From NCBI GenBank assembly GCA_963580245.1, contig CAUZJO010000005.1, positions 1 to 64,000 of the forward strand: 64,000 bases of DNA, in the 5' to 3' direction. The notes below the pieces were generated by a model. It saw only the letters and a program-made list of their open reading frames with translations, did not search any database and was not told the origin of the DNA. The stretch comes from CAUZJO01 sp963580245. Its GTDB lineage: Bacteria; Sumerlaeota; Sumerlaeia; MVZB01. Position 1 is the first letter of the stretch; every line of letters begins with the position of its first letter. Shown piece after piece: positions 7,674 to 15,895 of the stretch. Position numbers and translations under genes: made by a program.

Positions 7674-9143
7674 ATGGCGAAAGAAGAAGCAACGGGCGGC
7701 GCCGGGCCGGTTCGCGTGACCGAACTGCTCCTGCGCGACGCCCATCAGAGCCTGCTGGCGACGCGGATGCGGACCGAGGACATGCTGCCCATCTGCGAGC
7801 AACTGGACAAGGTCGGCTATTGGTCGCTGGAGGTCTGGGGCGGGGCGACGTTCGACTCCTGCCTGCGGTTTCTGGGCGAGGACCCCTGGGAGCGCCTCCG
7901 CCAGCTCAAGCAGCGCCTGCCCAAGACCCCGCTCCAAATGCTCTTGCGCGGCCAGAACATCCTCGGCTACCGCCACTACGGCGACGACATTGTCCGCCGC
8001 TTCGTCGACAAGGCCATCGAGTACGGCATGGACGTCTTCCGCGTCTTCGACGCCCTCAACGACCCGCGCAACCTCGAAACGGCGGTCAAGGCCGTCCTGG
8101 AGAGCGGCGCCCACGCCCAGGGGGCGATCTGCTACACGGTCTCGCCGGTCCACACCCTGGGCAAGTTCGTAGAGATGGCCCGGCGGATCGAGGCGATGGG
8201 CTGCCAGTCGCTGGTGATCAAGGACATGGCGGCCCTGATGTGTCCCGTGCCGGCATACGAGCTGGTCCAGGCCCTCAAGACCGAGATCGGCATCCCGGTC
8301 CACGTCCATACCCACGCCACGACCGGCGTGGCCCCGATGGTCCTGCTGCGGGCGATCGAGGCGGGGGCCGACGGCGTCGATACGGCGATCAGCGCCATGT
8401 CGCTGGGCTCGGGCCACGTGCCGACCGAGGCTCTGGTCGAGACCCTGCGCTCCACGCCCCGCGACACTGGCCTCGACCAGAAGGAGTTGCTCCCGATCGC
8501 CGACTACGTGCGCAAGGTCCGGCCCAAGTACAAGGAATTCGAGGGGAGCTTCACCGGGGCCGACCCTCGCATCTTCGTCAGCCAGATCCCCGGCGGGATG
8601 ATCTCGAACATGGAGAGCCAACTGCGCAACATGGACTGCCTGGATCGGTTCGACGAGGTGCTCGAGGAGGTCCCCCGCGTGCGCGAGGACATGGGTTACA
8701 TCCCGCTGGTCACGCCGACCTCCCAGATCGTCGGCACCCAGGCCGTGATGAACGTGCTGATGGGCGAGCGCTACAAATCGGTCCCCGACGAGAGCCGCAA
8801 CATCTTCGCCGGCAAATACGGCGAGACCCCCGCCCCCGTCGACGCCCAGATCCAGAAGAAGGTCCTCGGCGATGAGGAGCCGATCACCTGTCGCCCCGCC
8901 GACCTGATCCCCGACGAATGGGACGCGATCAAGAAAAAGGTCGAGGGCCGGGCGCGCGGCGACGACGATGTTCTCTCCTACGCGATCTTCCCGAAGGTCT
9001 GGGAGGACTTTTATGAGAAAAAGATCAAGGCCCCCGCGCCCGCCCCCGAATCCGTCGGCCCGGCCCCGGGTGCCCAATACAAGATGGCCATCGACATCAA
9101 CGGCGAACATTTTGACGCCCAGGTCGAGGTGATCGAGGCGTAG
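7674..9143 (+). CDS. Carboxyltransferase: transcarboxylase 5S / oxaloacetate decarboxylase alpha / pyruvate carboxylase subunit B type
   Basis: This 489-aa protein has an HMGL-like TIM barrel (RDAHQSLLATRMRTEDM, WGGATFDSCLRFLGEDPWERL, LLRGQNILGYRHY, metal-binding HTHATTG) followed by the PYC/OADA helical domain (QIPGGMISNMESQL, TPTSQIVGTQAVMNVL). It closely resembles the methylmalonyl-CoA carboxytransferase 5S subunit. It ends after the PYC/OADA domain and lacks the biotinyl AMKM domain of full-length OadA, so it needs a separate biotin carrier, which is not encoded nearby. It would move a carboxyl group between pyruvate/oxaloacetate and biotin. A purine-rich stretch (gggagtttgaaag) directly precedes the ATG. 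Choosing among the three names needs phylogeny. Confidence 0.88.
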   Translation: MAKEEATGGAGPVRVTELLLRDAHQSLLATRMRTEDMLPICEQLDKVGYWSLEVWGGATFDSCLRFLGEDPWERLRQLKQRLPKTPLQMLLRGQNILGYRHYGDDIVRRFVDKAIEYGMDVFRVFDALNDPRNLETAVKAVLESGAHAQGAICYTVSPVHTLGKFVEMARRIEAMGCQSLVIKDMAALMCPVPAYELVQALKTEIGIPVHVHTHATTGVAPMVLLRAIEAGADGVDTAISAMSLGSGHVPTEALVETLRSTPRDTGLDQKELLPIADYVRKVRPKYKEFEGSFTGADPRIFVSQIPGGMISNMESQLRNMDCLDRFDEVLEEVPRVREDMGYIPLVTPTSQIVGTQAVMNVLMGERYKSVPDESRNIFAGKYGETPAPVDAQIQKKVLGDEEPITCRPADLIPDEWDAIKKKVEGRARGDDDVLSYAIFPKVWEDFYEKKIKAPAPAPESVGPAPGAQYKMAIDINGEHFDAQVEVIEA

Positions 9144-9454
9144 CGGCACGGGGGTGAATGACGAGGCGAAGAGGTCGCTTACAATGGCCACAAGGGGGGC
9201 GGATGACACAACCCGGCCCGCGATTGCCACGCTATGCCGGTGCTTCGGTTTTGAATTGCCCCCCATAAATTCTTGCCAACGGGTCACTAGAGTGGCTAAA
9301 GTATGAGTGCGCGTTTGCTCGGATGCGCCCCCGCGCCGTTCCGCGGCGATGTGGTTTGGGGCGGCCCGGAGGCGTTGGCGAGCGGCGGGAATCCCTCGAC
9401 CGAGGTGTTGAGGGCTTCGTTTGGCCGCGTCCGGCGATCGGGAGTCGCCGACCC
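9144..9454. other. Intergenic region, no gene seen
   Basis: About 310 nt lie between the carboxyltransferase and the double-receiver gene. No convincing ORF or RNA gene is visible. A weak promoter-like pair (TTGCCA at 9272-9277, TAAAGT at 9297-9302, 19-nt spacing) could serve the downstream gene, but it is below what would be convincing. Confidence 0.4.
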
Positions 9455-10675
9455 ATGAGTGACAAGTATCGCATCATGATCGTAGATGATGACGAAGACG
9501 CCTGCCGCGTCCTCGCCCTGGTGCTCCGCGACAGCTACGAGGTCGTCGAGGCCCACGACGGCCTGGACGCGCTCAGCAAGCTGGAGGTCTACGAGCCCGA
9601 CCTGGCCATCATCGATATCATGATGCCGCTGATGGACGGTTTCCAGGTCTGCGAGTCGATCCGCCGTCACCCCCGTTTCAATAATATGCAGGTCATGTTC
9701 CTGTCGGCCTATGGGTCCAAGGAGAACATCCGGCACAGCTACGCGGTGGGGGCCAACCTGTTCATGACCAAGCCGGTCGACCCCGGCCGCGTCCTGAAAA
9801 ACATCGACTTCACGATCGAACACGAGCCGCCCCCGCTGAGGGTCAAGAAATACACGATCGAGCAGCTCAAACGGATGGAGGAAGAGGAAGCACTCCGTAT
9901 CCGGATGGAGGTCCAACATCAGGAGGAACTGAAGCGGCGGCCCCCGCCCGAACCGGTCCCTCCACCGCAGCCCGAACCAAAAGTCGAATCCAAACCCGAG
10001 CCCGCCGCGGCCCGCGGGCACGCCGAGAAGGCGCGGCCGGCGCGCGAAGCCACGATCAAAGCCGCTCCCGACGCCGAGTGCCCCGCCGCCCCGGCGGCCG
10101 AGGGGGACGAAGAGGCCGTCGGCCTGCCGGCGCGGCTGCTGATCGTCGACGACGACGAAGAGATGCAGCACATGCTGGACTTGGCCATGCGCGAGCAGTA
10201 CGAGGTCACCTCGGTGCTCAACGGCTTAGAGGCGATCGAGCGCATAGTCGATTTTGAACCCGATCTGATGCTGCTCGATATCATGATGCCAAAAATGAAC
10301 GGCTATCAGGTGCTCCAGTCGATTCGGCGCAACCGCTATTTAAAATCGCTGCCGGTCATCGTGATCTCGGCCAAGACAAGCCCCAAGGACCGCGAATACG
10401 CCGCGCGCCTGGGGGCCACCAACTTTATCGCCAAACCTTACAAGGTCGACGATCTGCTCAAGACGCTCGACACGCTGGTCAAGACCCCCGGCTTCAAGAT
10501 CAAAGCCAAGAAGATGACGATCGAACAGATCCGGGCATTGACCGTCACCATCGAGAAAGAGCGCGAAGACCGCATGCGCCACGCCTCCAAGGCCACCCAG
10601 TACGCCAAACTGCGCGAGGTGATCAGGGAAGGCTTGGCCGAAGATGAAAAGGCCTCCAAGAAATCCCGCCGTTAG
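9455..10675 (+). CDS. Double-receiver (REC-REC) response regulator without output domain
   Basis: This is a 406-aa protein; the ATG at 9455 begins the first receiver domain directly (MSDKYRIMIVDDDED), and upstream codons in frame look non-coding. REC1 has acidic DDD at residues 11-13, phospho-acceptor Asp54 (IIDIMMP) and Lys106 (MTKP). After a Pro/Glu/Lys-rich charged linker (about 130-225), REC2 has DDD at about 232-234, Asp275 (LLDIMMP) and Lys327 (IAKP). Each receiver is followed by a similar helical segment containing KK-x-TIEQ, so the protein looks like a duplication of a REC-plus-coil unit. There is no DNA-binding, GGDEF or kinase domain, so it probably acts through protein-protein signalling. 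No histidine kinase is adjacent. Confidence 0.88.
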   Translation: MSDKYRIMIVDDDEDACRVLALVLRDSYEVVEAHDGLDALSKLEVYEPDLAIIDIMMPLMDGFQVCESIRRHPRFNNMQVMFLSAYGSKENIRHSYAVGANLFMTKPVDPGRVLKNIDFTIEHEPPPLRVKKYTIEQLKRMEEEEALRIRMEVQHQEELKRRPPPEPVPPPQPEPKVESKPEPAAARGHAEKARPAREATIKAAPDAECPAAPAAEGDEEAVGLPARLLIVDDDEEMQHMLDLAMREQYEVTSVLNGLEAIERIVDFEPDLMLLDIMMPKMNGYQVLQSIRRNRYLKSLPVIVISAKTSPKDREYAARLGATNFIAKPYKVDDLLKTLDTLVKTPGFKIKAKKMTIEQIRALTVTIEKEREDRMRHASKATQYAKLREVIREGLAEDEKASKKSRR

Positions 10676-10692
10676 GCTTCAGATAATAAAAA

Positions 10693-10725
10693 CGGCGATT
10701 CCCTTCAATCGAGAAGGAATCGCCG
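10693..10725 (-). terminator. Rho-independent terminator of glnK-amtB
   Basis: The stem cggcgattccctt / aaggaatcgccg has a short loop and one bulged base. Read on the minus strand it is followed by a T-rich run (gtttttatta), fitting an intrinsic terminator about 55 nt downstream of the amtB stop. It lies between convergent genes and may also slow transcription from the plus strand. Confidence 0.75.
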
Positions 10726-10779
10726 CGGGTGAAGGGAGCGGGCGTCGTGCCCACCCCCTGAGATCGCTCCACTGAAGGA

Positions 10780-12081
10780 TTAGAGAGTGAAACCCCGCTC
10801 GTTGTGCTGAGCGATGTCCAGGCCCTCGGTTTCCTCTTCCTCGGTGACCCGCAGGCCGATCACGGCATCCAGGACCTTCAAAATGATCACTGTAACGATG
10901 CCCGTGTAAATGATCGTGGCGAACGCGCCGACGAACTGAAGGCCGACTTGCTTGCCCAGGCTGACGCCTTCGCCAAGCCCGGCGCCCCCCAGACCTTTCG
11001 CGACGAACACGCCCGTCAGGATCGCGCCGATAAACCCGCCGACGCCGTGAACGCCGAACACGTCCAGGGAGTCGTCGTAGCCGAACATGCGTTTAAAGCT
11101 GGTCGCGAACCAAAAGCAGCCCGCCCCGGCGGCCAAGCCGATCACGAGCGCTCCCATGGGGCCGACGAAGCCCGAGGCCGGCGTAATCGCGACCAGGCCC
11201 GCGACCGCTCCCGTGGCGATCCCCAAGGCACTCGGTTTGCCATGCTTGCCCCACTCAATGAACATCCAGGTCAGGGCGGCCACGGCCGTGGCGATGTGGG
11301 TGACGGCCATCGCCATCCCGGCCACGTTGTCGGCGGCCAACTCGCTGCCCGCATTAAATCCGAACCAGCCCACCCACAGCATCGACGCCCCCACAACGGT
11401 CAGGACCATGCTGTTGGGAGCCATCGGCGTGCGTGGATAACCCATGCGCTTGCCGAGCATTACGCACACGACCAGCCCGCCGATACCCGCGTTGATGTGC
11501 ACCACCGTGCCGCCGGCAAAATCGAGGACGCCCAGATCGCCCAACCAGCCACCGCCCCAGACCCAGTGGCAGATGGGGGCGTAGACCACCGTGAGCCAGA
11601 TGGCCATGAACCATAACATCGCCGAAAACTTCATCCGTTCGGCGAAAGCCCCCACCATCAGTGCCGGGGTGATGATCGCGAACGTCATCTGAAACATCAT
11701 GAAGACCGTCTCGGGGATCGAGCCGGACATTGCATCCGTCCCCACGCCTTTGAGAAACAATTTTCCGAGATCGCCGACGAACTTGCCCTCGCCGCTAAAG
11801 GCCAAGCTGTAACCATATATAAACCACAAAACGCTCATCAGGCACGTGATCGCGAAACACTGCATCATCACCGACAAGACGTTCTTCGCGCGCACCAGAC
11901 CGGCGTAAAAGAGCGATAGGCCGGGGATGGTCATGAACAGCACGAGCACCGTCGAGGTCAACATCCAGGCCGTGTCGCCGCTGCTCAGCTCATCTTGGGC
12001 CATTGCCAGGGTGGGCAACCCCGCGAAAACGAGCCCCAAGACGGTCAGAACACCCCATTTGGGCTGTAGGTTTTTCATCAT
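10780..12081 (-). CDS. amtB: Ammonium transporter AmtB
   Basis: This 433-aa Amt/Mep/Rh channel has an N-terminal signal peptide (LGLVFAGLPTLAMA) and about 11 transmembrane helices. The twin-His pore residues are recognisable in FAGGTVVHINAG and DVFGVHGVGG, and the Amt signature region around GGWLGDLGVLDFAGG is intact. It conducts NH4+/NH3 across the inner membrane. The C-terminal cytosolic tail (VTEEEETEGLDIAQHNERGF) fits the segment contacted by the PII protein. It lies 26 nt downstream of glnK on the same strand, the classical glnK-amtB arrangement, and a terminator follows. Confidence 0.97.
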   Translation of the reverse strand: MMKNLQPKWGVLTVLGLVFAGLPTLAMAQDELSSGDTAWMLTSTVLVLFMTIPGLSLFYAGLVRAKNVLSVMMQCFAITCLMSVLWFIYGYSLAFSGEGKFVGDLGKLFLKGVGTDAMSGSIPETVFMMFQMTFAIITPALMVGAFAERMKFSAMLWFMAIWLTVVYAPICHWVWGGGWLGDLGVLDFAGGTVVHINAGIGGLVVCVMLGKRMGYPRTPMAPNSMVLTVVGASMLWVGWFGFNAGSELAADNVAGMAMAVTHIATAVAALTWMFIEWGKHGKPSALGIATGAVAGLVAITPASGFVGPMGALVIGLAAGAGCFWFATSFKRMFGYDDSLDVFGVHGVGGFIGAILTGVFVAKGLGGAGLGEGVSLGKQVGLQFVGAFATIIYTGIVTVIILKVLDAVIGLRVTEEEETEGLDIAQHNERGFTL

Positions 12082-12107
12082 CCTGCATTTCTCCCTTGGA
12101 ATTAAAC

Positions 12108-12446
12108 TCAGAGCGCGTCCGGGCCGGTTTCGCCCGTGCGGATGCGCATGGTCTCCTCGATCGCGCTCACGAATATCTTCCCGTCCCCGATCTTGCCCGA
12201 GCCCGCCGAGTTGCGGACCGCGTCGAGAACGCCCTCGACCTGTTCGTCGTTAACGACGATATCCAGACGGATCTTGGGGACGAAATCCACCTTGTATTCG
12301 GCCCCGCGATAGATTTCCTTGTGGCCCTTTTGGCGGCCGAAACCCTTGACCTCAGAGGCGGTCATGCCCTGGACGCCGACCTGCGATAGGGCGTCACGCA
12401 CCTCGTTAAGAACGTGCGGTTTGATGATGGCGGTCACCAGTTTCAT
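12108..12446 (-). CDS. glnK: Nitrogen regulatory protein P-II (GlnK/GlnB)
   Basis: This 112-aa PII trimer subunit carries the T-loop with uridylylation Tyr51 (IYRGAEYKVDF) and the B-loop (SGKIGDGKIFV). It senses ATP/ADP, 2-oxoglutarate and possibly uridylylation state, and gates AmtB. The AmtB-linked position favours the name GlnK over GlnB. A GGGAGG-like ribosome binding site (cgagggaggac) lies shortly upstream of the ATG. A candidate sigma-70 promoter sits about 150 nt upstream. Confidence 0.96.
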   Translation of the reverse strand: MKLVTAIIKPHVLNEVRDALSQVGVQGMTASEVKGFGRQKGHKEIYRGAEYKVDFVPKIRLDIVVNDEQVEGVLDAVRNSAGSGKIGDGKIFVSAIEETMRIRTGETGPDAL

Positions 12447-12596
12447 CGGTTTTGTCCTCCCTCGGGACGGTGGTAATCAAGGTCCACGACGCCAAGCCGA
12501 AGGCGTCAGCCTCTCGAATTTGGCCCCGCGCCACTGCCTACCGGAAAATCTTGATCATGAATTGTGCGACGGGCGTTGACCCATAATACTCCACTT

Positions 12597-12625
12597 TATG
12601 TATAGAGTTGCTCCAGAAAGGTCAA
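12597..12625 (-). promoter_or_regulatory. Candidate sigma-70 promoter for glnK-amtB
   Basis: On the minus strand, TTGACC (12620-12625) and TACATA (12597-12602) are separated by exactly 17 nt, within the AT-rich part of the intergenic region and about 150 nt upstream of the glnK start. The match is good at -35 and moderate at -10. No convincing sigma-54 GG-N10-GC site was noticed. Confidence 0.5.
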
Positions 12626-12729
12626 GCCCCGAATGCGAAAAAAATGGCCACGGGGACATCATGAATCTGCCAGGCGGGCCGGGTTCCGCAAACCCAAGCG
12701 CCCGGGCGCCCCCGCCAACTAAATTCACG

Positions 12730-12758
12730 TTGATTTCGTACTGGATTCTCGTTACAAT
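12730..12758 (+). promoter_or_regulatory. Candidate sigma-70 promoter for metY
   Basis: TTGATT (12730-12735) and TACAAT (12753-12758) are separated by 17 nt, a near-consensus arrangement. It would give a leader of about 110 nt before the metY ATG at 12877, with a GGGAGG ribosome binding site at 12861-12866. The leader contains a small hairpin (ccctc...gaggg), but it does not match a SAM riboswitch consensus that I can recognise. Confidence 0.6.
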
Positions 12759-12876
12759 GGGAGGGAGTCACTTTCAGGCCCGGGCCGAACGAGGCCAAGT
12801 GCAATGCCCTCAGCCCTTAGGGGAGGGATAAACGGCCAATCCGACCCGTAGTTCGTTTCAGGGAGGCCACGCGGTT

Positions 12877-14178
12877 ATGCCCACCGAAGTCAAAGACACC
12901 AGGATCGAAACCCTCTGCCTGCATGCCGGTGCCCAGCCGGACCCCACGACCATGGCGCGCGGCGTGCCCGTCCATCGCACGAGTTCCTACGTTTTCCGCG
13001 ACACCGAACACGCGGCCAACCTGTTCGGCCTGCGCGAACTCGGCAACATCTATACGCGCATCATGAACCCCACGACCGACGTGCTCGAGCAACGCGTGGC
13101 GGCCCTGGAGGGCGGCGCGGCGGGGCTTGCCCTGGCGTCGGGCACCAGTGGCGTCTACTTCTCGGTCATCAATATCTGCCAGTCGGGCGACGAACTGGTC
13201 TCGGCCAACAACCTCTATGGCGGGACCTACACGATGTTCGACCAGATCCTGCCCCAGTTCGACATCAAGACCCGCTTCGTCGACCCGCGCGATCCCAACA
13301 ACTTCGCCCGGGCCATCACCGACAAGACCAAGCTGCTGTTCTGCGAAACGATCGGCAACCCGGGGCTTGACGTGGCCGATATCTCGGCGATCGCCGAGAT
13401 CGCCCACGCCCATGATTTGCCCTTGGTGGTCGACGCCACCTTCACGACCCCGTACCTGATGCGCCCGTTCGATTATGGGGCGGACGTCATCGTCCATTCC
13501 TTGACCAAGTGGCTGGGCGGCCACGGGACCGGTATCGGGGGCATCGTGGTCGACTCGGGCAAGTTCGACTGGACGCATTCCAAGTTCCCGCTCTTCAACG
13601 AACCCGACAAGAGCTATCACGGCCTGCGCTTCGCTCACGACCTGGGCGACCTCAATCCGCTGGCCTTCATCCTGCGGATGCGGGTGGTGCCGCTACGCAA
13701 CCTGGGTGCCTGCATCTCGCCCGATAACGCCTGGATGTTCCTGCAGGGGATCGAGACCCTGCCGTTGCGCATGGAGCGGCATTGTCAAAACGCCCTGGCC
13801 GTCGCCGAGTACCTCAAGGGCCATCACCGGGTGGATTGGGTGCGCTATCCGGGCTTGGAAGACGATCCGACCCATGAAGTGGCACGGAAATACCTGGATA
13901 AGGGATACGGCGGGATGGTCGTCTTTGGCATCCATGGGGGCAAGGAGGCGGGCGCGAAGTTCATCGACTCGCTCACGCTACACTCGCACCTGGCCAACGT
14001 CGGCGACGCCAAAAGCCTGGCCATCCACCCGGCGACGACAACCCACTCCCAAATGAGTGAGGAGCAACTCATCGAGGGCCAGATCACCCCGGACCTGGTC
14101 CGGCTGTCGGTGGGGATCGAGAACATCGACGACATCGTGGAAGACTTGGAGCAAGCACTGTCGGCCTCGCAGGCTTGA
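12877..14178 (+). CDS. metY: O-acetylhomoserine sulfhydrylase (aminocarboxypropyltransferase)
   Basis: This 433-aa PLP enzyme belongs to the Cys/Met metabolism family. The start MPTEVKDTRIETLCLHAGAQPDP, the YTRIMNPTTDVLEQRVAALEGG block and the PLP lysine in VHSLTKWLGGHG (Lys211) are diagnostic of the long MetY type, as is the C-terminal RLSVGIENIDDIVEDLEQAL. It makes homocysteine from O-acetylhomoserine and sulfide in the cytoplasm. The metX gene lies next on the same strand about 510 nt downstream, giving direct sulfhydrylation. A MITE-like element is inserted right at its stop codon, with the target duplication CTTGA including the TGA. Confidence 0.95.
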   Translation: MPTEVKDTRIETLCLHAGAQPDPTTMARGVPVHRTSSYVFRDTEHAANLFGLRELGNIYTRIMNPTTDVLEQRVAALEGGAAGLALASGTSGVYFSVINICQSGDELVSANNLYGGTYTMFDQILPQFDIKTRFVDPRDPNNFARAITDKTKLLFCETIGNPGLDVADISAIAEIAHAHDLPLVVDATFTTPYLMRPFDYGADVIVHSLTKWLGGHGTGIGGIVVDSGKFDWTHSKFPLFNEPDKSYHGLRFAHDLGDLNPLAFILRMRVVPLRNLGACISPDNAWMFLQGIETLPLRMERHCQNALAVAEYLKGHHRVDWVRYPGLEDDPTHEVARKYLDKGYGGMVVFGIHGGKEAGAKFIDSLTLHSHLANVGDAKSLAIHPATTTHSQMSEEQLIEGQITPDLVRLSVGIENIDDIVEDLEQALSASQA

Positions 14179-14307
14179 GGGAACCTCTAAAAATTCAGTC
14201 CCGACAGGGACGATTGCTTTCAGCCCGCCACGCAAGTGGCGGGAAATCAAACCGATAATGAATCGGAGTCCCGTAGGGACGACTGCAAAGCGGATTGTAG
14301 AGGTACC
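14179..14307. mobile_element. 129-bp MITE-like element, copy A
   Basis: The element begins gggaacctctaaaaattc and ends ggattgtagaggtacc, so its ends are imperfect terminal inverted repeats (cctcta...tagagg). Inside are the palindromes gtcccgacagggac, cccgccacgcaagtggcggg and gtcccgtagggac. The 5-nt CTTGA occurs on both sides (14174-14178 and 14308-14312), consistent with a target-site duplication that overlaps the metY stop. A copy of the same length lies inverted at 16835-16963. There is no coding capacity. Confidence 0.8.
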
Positions 14308-14312
14308 CTTGA

Positions 14313-14687
14313 TACAATTGGGTGCGAATCAGGGCATGTTTCTCGAGTACCCGTGCCTATTGGCCGCGGTGATTCGTCCAGAATTGAGCCCGCAACCTTG
14401 AAAGGATCGAATGGAATGAACCGTAGGTGAAAACCGACGGAGCTTCTGAGTCGGCTCGCACCGTCGCCTAAGCGCCATGGCGCGTCGGAGACTCGTCCCC
14501 CGGATTCCGATGCGATCGATCGGGGTCTCCCATGGAGTGGGGCTTTTATTCGATTGGAAGAGTTCGAGGACGAGTGATGAGGACGAGGGCCGATCACCAA
14601 CCAGAACGGGGACGTTTCCTCGAAGCGACGTTTACTCCCTATACTGAATCATACCCAGCTTGTGAAACACTACGGCATTGACTTGAC
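14313..14687. other. metY-metX intergenic region with half-palindrome repeat
   Basis: About 375 nt between copy A and metX have no convincing ORF. Near 14560-14590 a gaggacgag...gatgaggacgaggg stretch matches the core of the palindromes at 7403-7567 and 48875-48977 without a paired arm. A GC-rich dyad around 14490 (gcgccatggcgc) is also present. No methionine-related riboswitch was recognised. Confidence 0.4.
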
Positions 14688-15884
14688 ATGAGCGCGGCTC
14701 CCGAACCCACGAATCCTTCCGGTTGCCCGGTTGTCGAGACGAAGTTTTTCACCTTCGCCCAAGAGGGTGGGGATCCGCTTACCCTGGAGTGCAACGGCAA
14801 ACTCTCCCCGGTGACGCTCGCCTACGAGACATACGGCCAACTCAATGAAGCGCGCGACAACGCGATCCTCGTTTTCCACGCCCTGACCGGCAGCCAACAC
14901 GCCGCCGGATTCAACCCCGCGGTCGAGGGTGTCGACCGGCTGTGGAACGAGGAGTGCCGGACCGGTTGGTGGGACGACTTCATCGGACCCAACAGGGCGC
15001 TCGATACCAACCTCTACCATGTCATCTGCGCCAATTACATCGGCGGTTGTTACGGATCGACCGGCCCCACCTCGACCAACCCCAAGACCGGCAAACCGTA
15101 CGGCGGCGACTTCCCGATCGTGACGCTCGGCGACGTGGTCGACTCCCAGATGCGGTTGCTCGACCACCTCGGCGTGCGGACCTTGCTGGCCGCCAGCGGC
15201 GGATCGCTGGGCGGGATGATGGCCCTGGACCTGGCCGTGCGCTATCCCGAGCGCGTGCGCTGCGTCATCCCGATCGCGACCGGGGTGCGCGCCAGCACGC
15301 TGCAGCGGCTGCACAACTTCGAGCAAATCTACGCCATCGAAGAAGACCCCAATTTCAACTACGGGCACTACTACGACGGCGAGCCGCCGCTGATGGGCCT
15401 GGTGCTGGCCAGGATGATCGGCCACAAGACGTTCGTTTCGCTGGGCGTGCTCCAAGAGCGCGCCGGCGGGCAGATCCTGCAAGGCGACGACGACCTCAAA
15501 GGCTACCGTCTCCAGCACGCCATCGAGTCCTACATGCTCAATCGGGGCAGGAAGTTCGTCGAGCGCTTCGACGCGAACGCGTATCTGCGCATCATCAGCA
15601 TGTGGCAGCGTTTCGACCTGACGCGCTCGTCGGGCGGATATCTACCCCGGGCGCTGGTTCCGTGTCGCGATCACCGCTTCTTGATCTTCTCCATCGACTC
15701 GGACGTCTGTTACTACAACGACGAGCAAGACGAGCTATGTGAGGGGCTCAAACGAGCCAGCGTGAACTATCTTCACATCACGGTCCACTCCGACAAGGGC
15801 CACGACTCCTTCCTGCTCGAGCCCAAACTCTTTTCGCCTCATATCTCGTACGTCCTGAACGAGACCCATTGCGAGATACAATAG
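14688..15884 (+). CDS. metX: Homoserine O-acetyltransferase
   Basis: This 398-aa alpha/beta-hydrolase has the MetX features FHALTGSQHAAG, WWDDFIGPNRALDT, ICANYIGGCYGSTGP, the nucleophile in SGGSLGGMMALD (Ser173), and late Asp/His residues in SIDSDVCYY and DKGHDSFLLEP. It acetylates homoserine with acetyl-CoA, supplying the substrate of MetY encoded upstream. Some enzymes of this fold use succinyl-CoA, so acyl specificity is inferred. The gene ends 11 nt before the convergent yicC stop, leaving little room for a dedicated terminator. Confidence 0.93.
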   Translation: MSAAPEPTNPSGCPVVETKFFTFAQEGGDPLTLECNGKLSPVTLAYETYGQLNEARDNAILVFHALTGSQHAAGFNPAVEGVDRLWNEECRTGWWDDFIGPNRALDTNLYHVICANYIGGCYGSTGPTSTNPKTGKPYGGDFPIVTLGDVVDSQMRLLDHLGVRTLLAASGGSLGGMMALDLAVRYPERVRCVIPIATGVRASTLQRLHNFEQIYAIEEDPNFNYGHYYDGEPPLMGLVLARMIGHKTFVSLGVLQERAGGQILQGDDDLKGYRLQHAIESYMLNRGRKFVERFDANAYLRIISMWQRFDLTRSSGGYLPRALVPCRDHRFLIFSIDSDVCYYNDEQDELCEGLKRASVNYLHITVHSDKGHDSFLLEPKLFSPHISYVLNETHCEIQ

Positions 15885-15895
15885 CGTTCATCCGG

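Noticed and set aside
7560..9287. 575-codon minus-strand ORF opposite the carboxyltransferase
   Set aside because: The plus-strand protein is a textbook family member; the antisense translation is repetitive in Asp/Val/Leu/Gly/His.
12622..12804. 60-codon minus-strand ORF between glnK and metY
   Set aside because: It overlaps both candidate promoters and has no recognisable protein features.
12765..12876. Possible SAM-responsive riboswitch in the metY leader
   Set aside because: I compared it with remembered SAM-I, SAM-II, SAM-IV and SAH core patterns and found no convincing match; a covariance-model search would be decisive.
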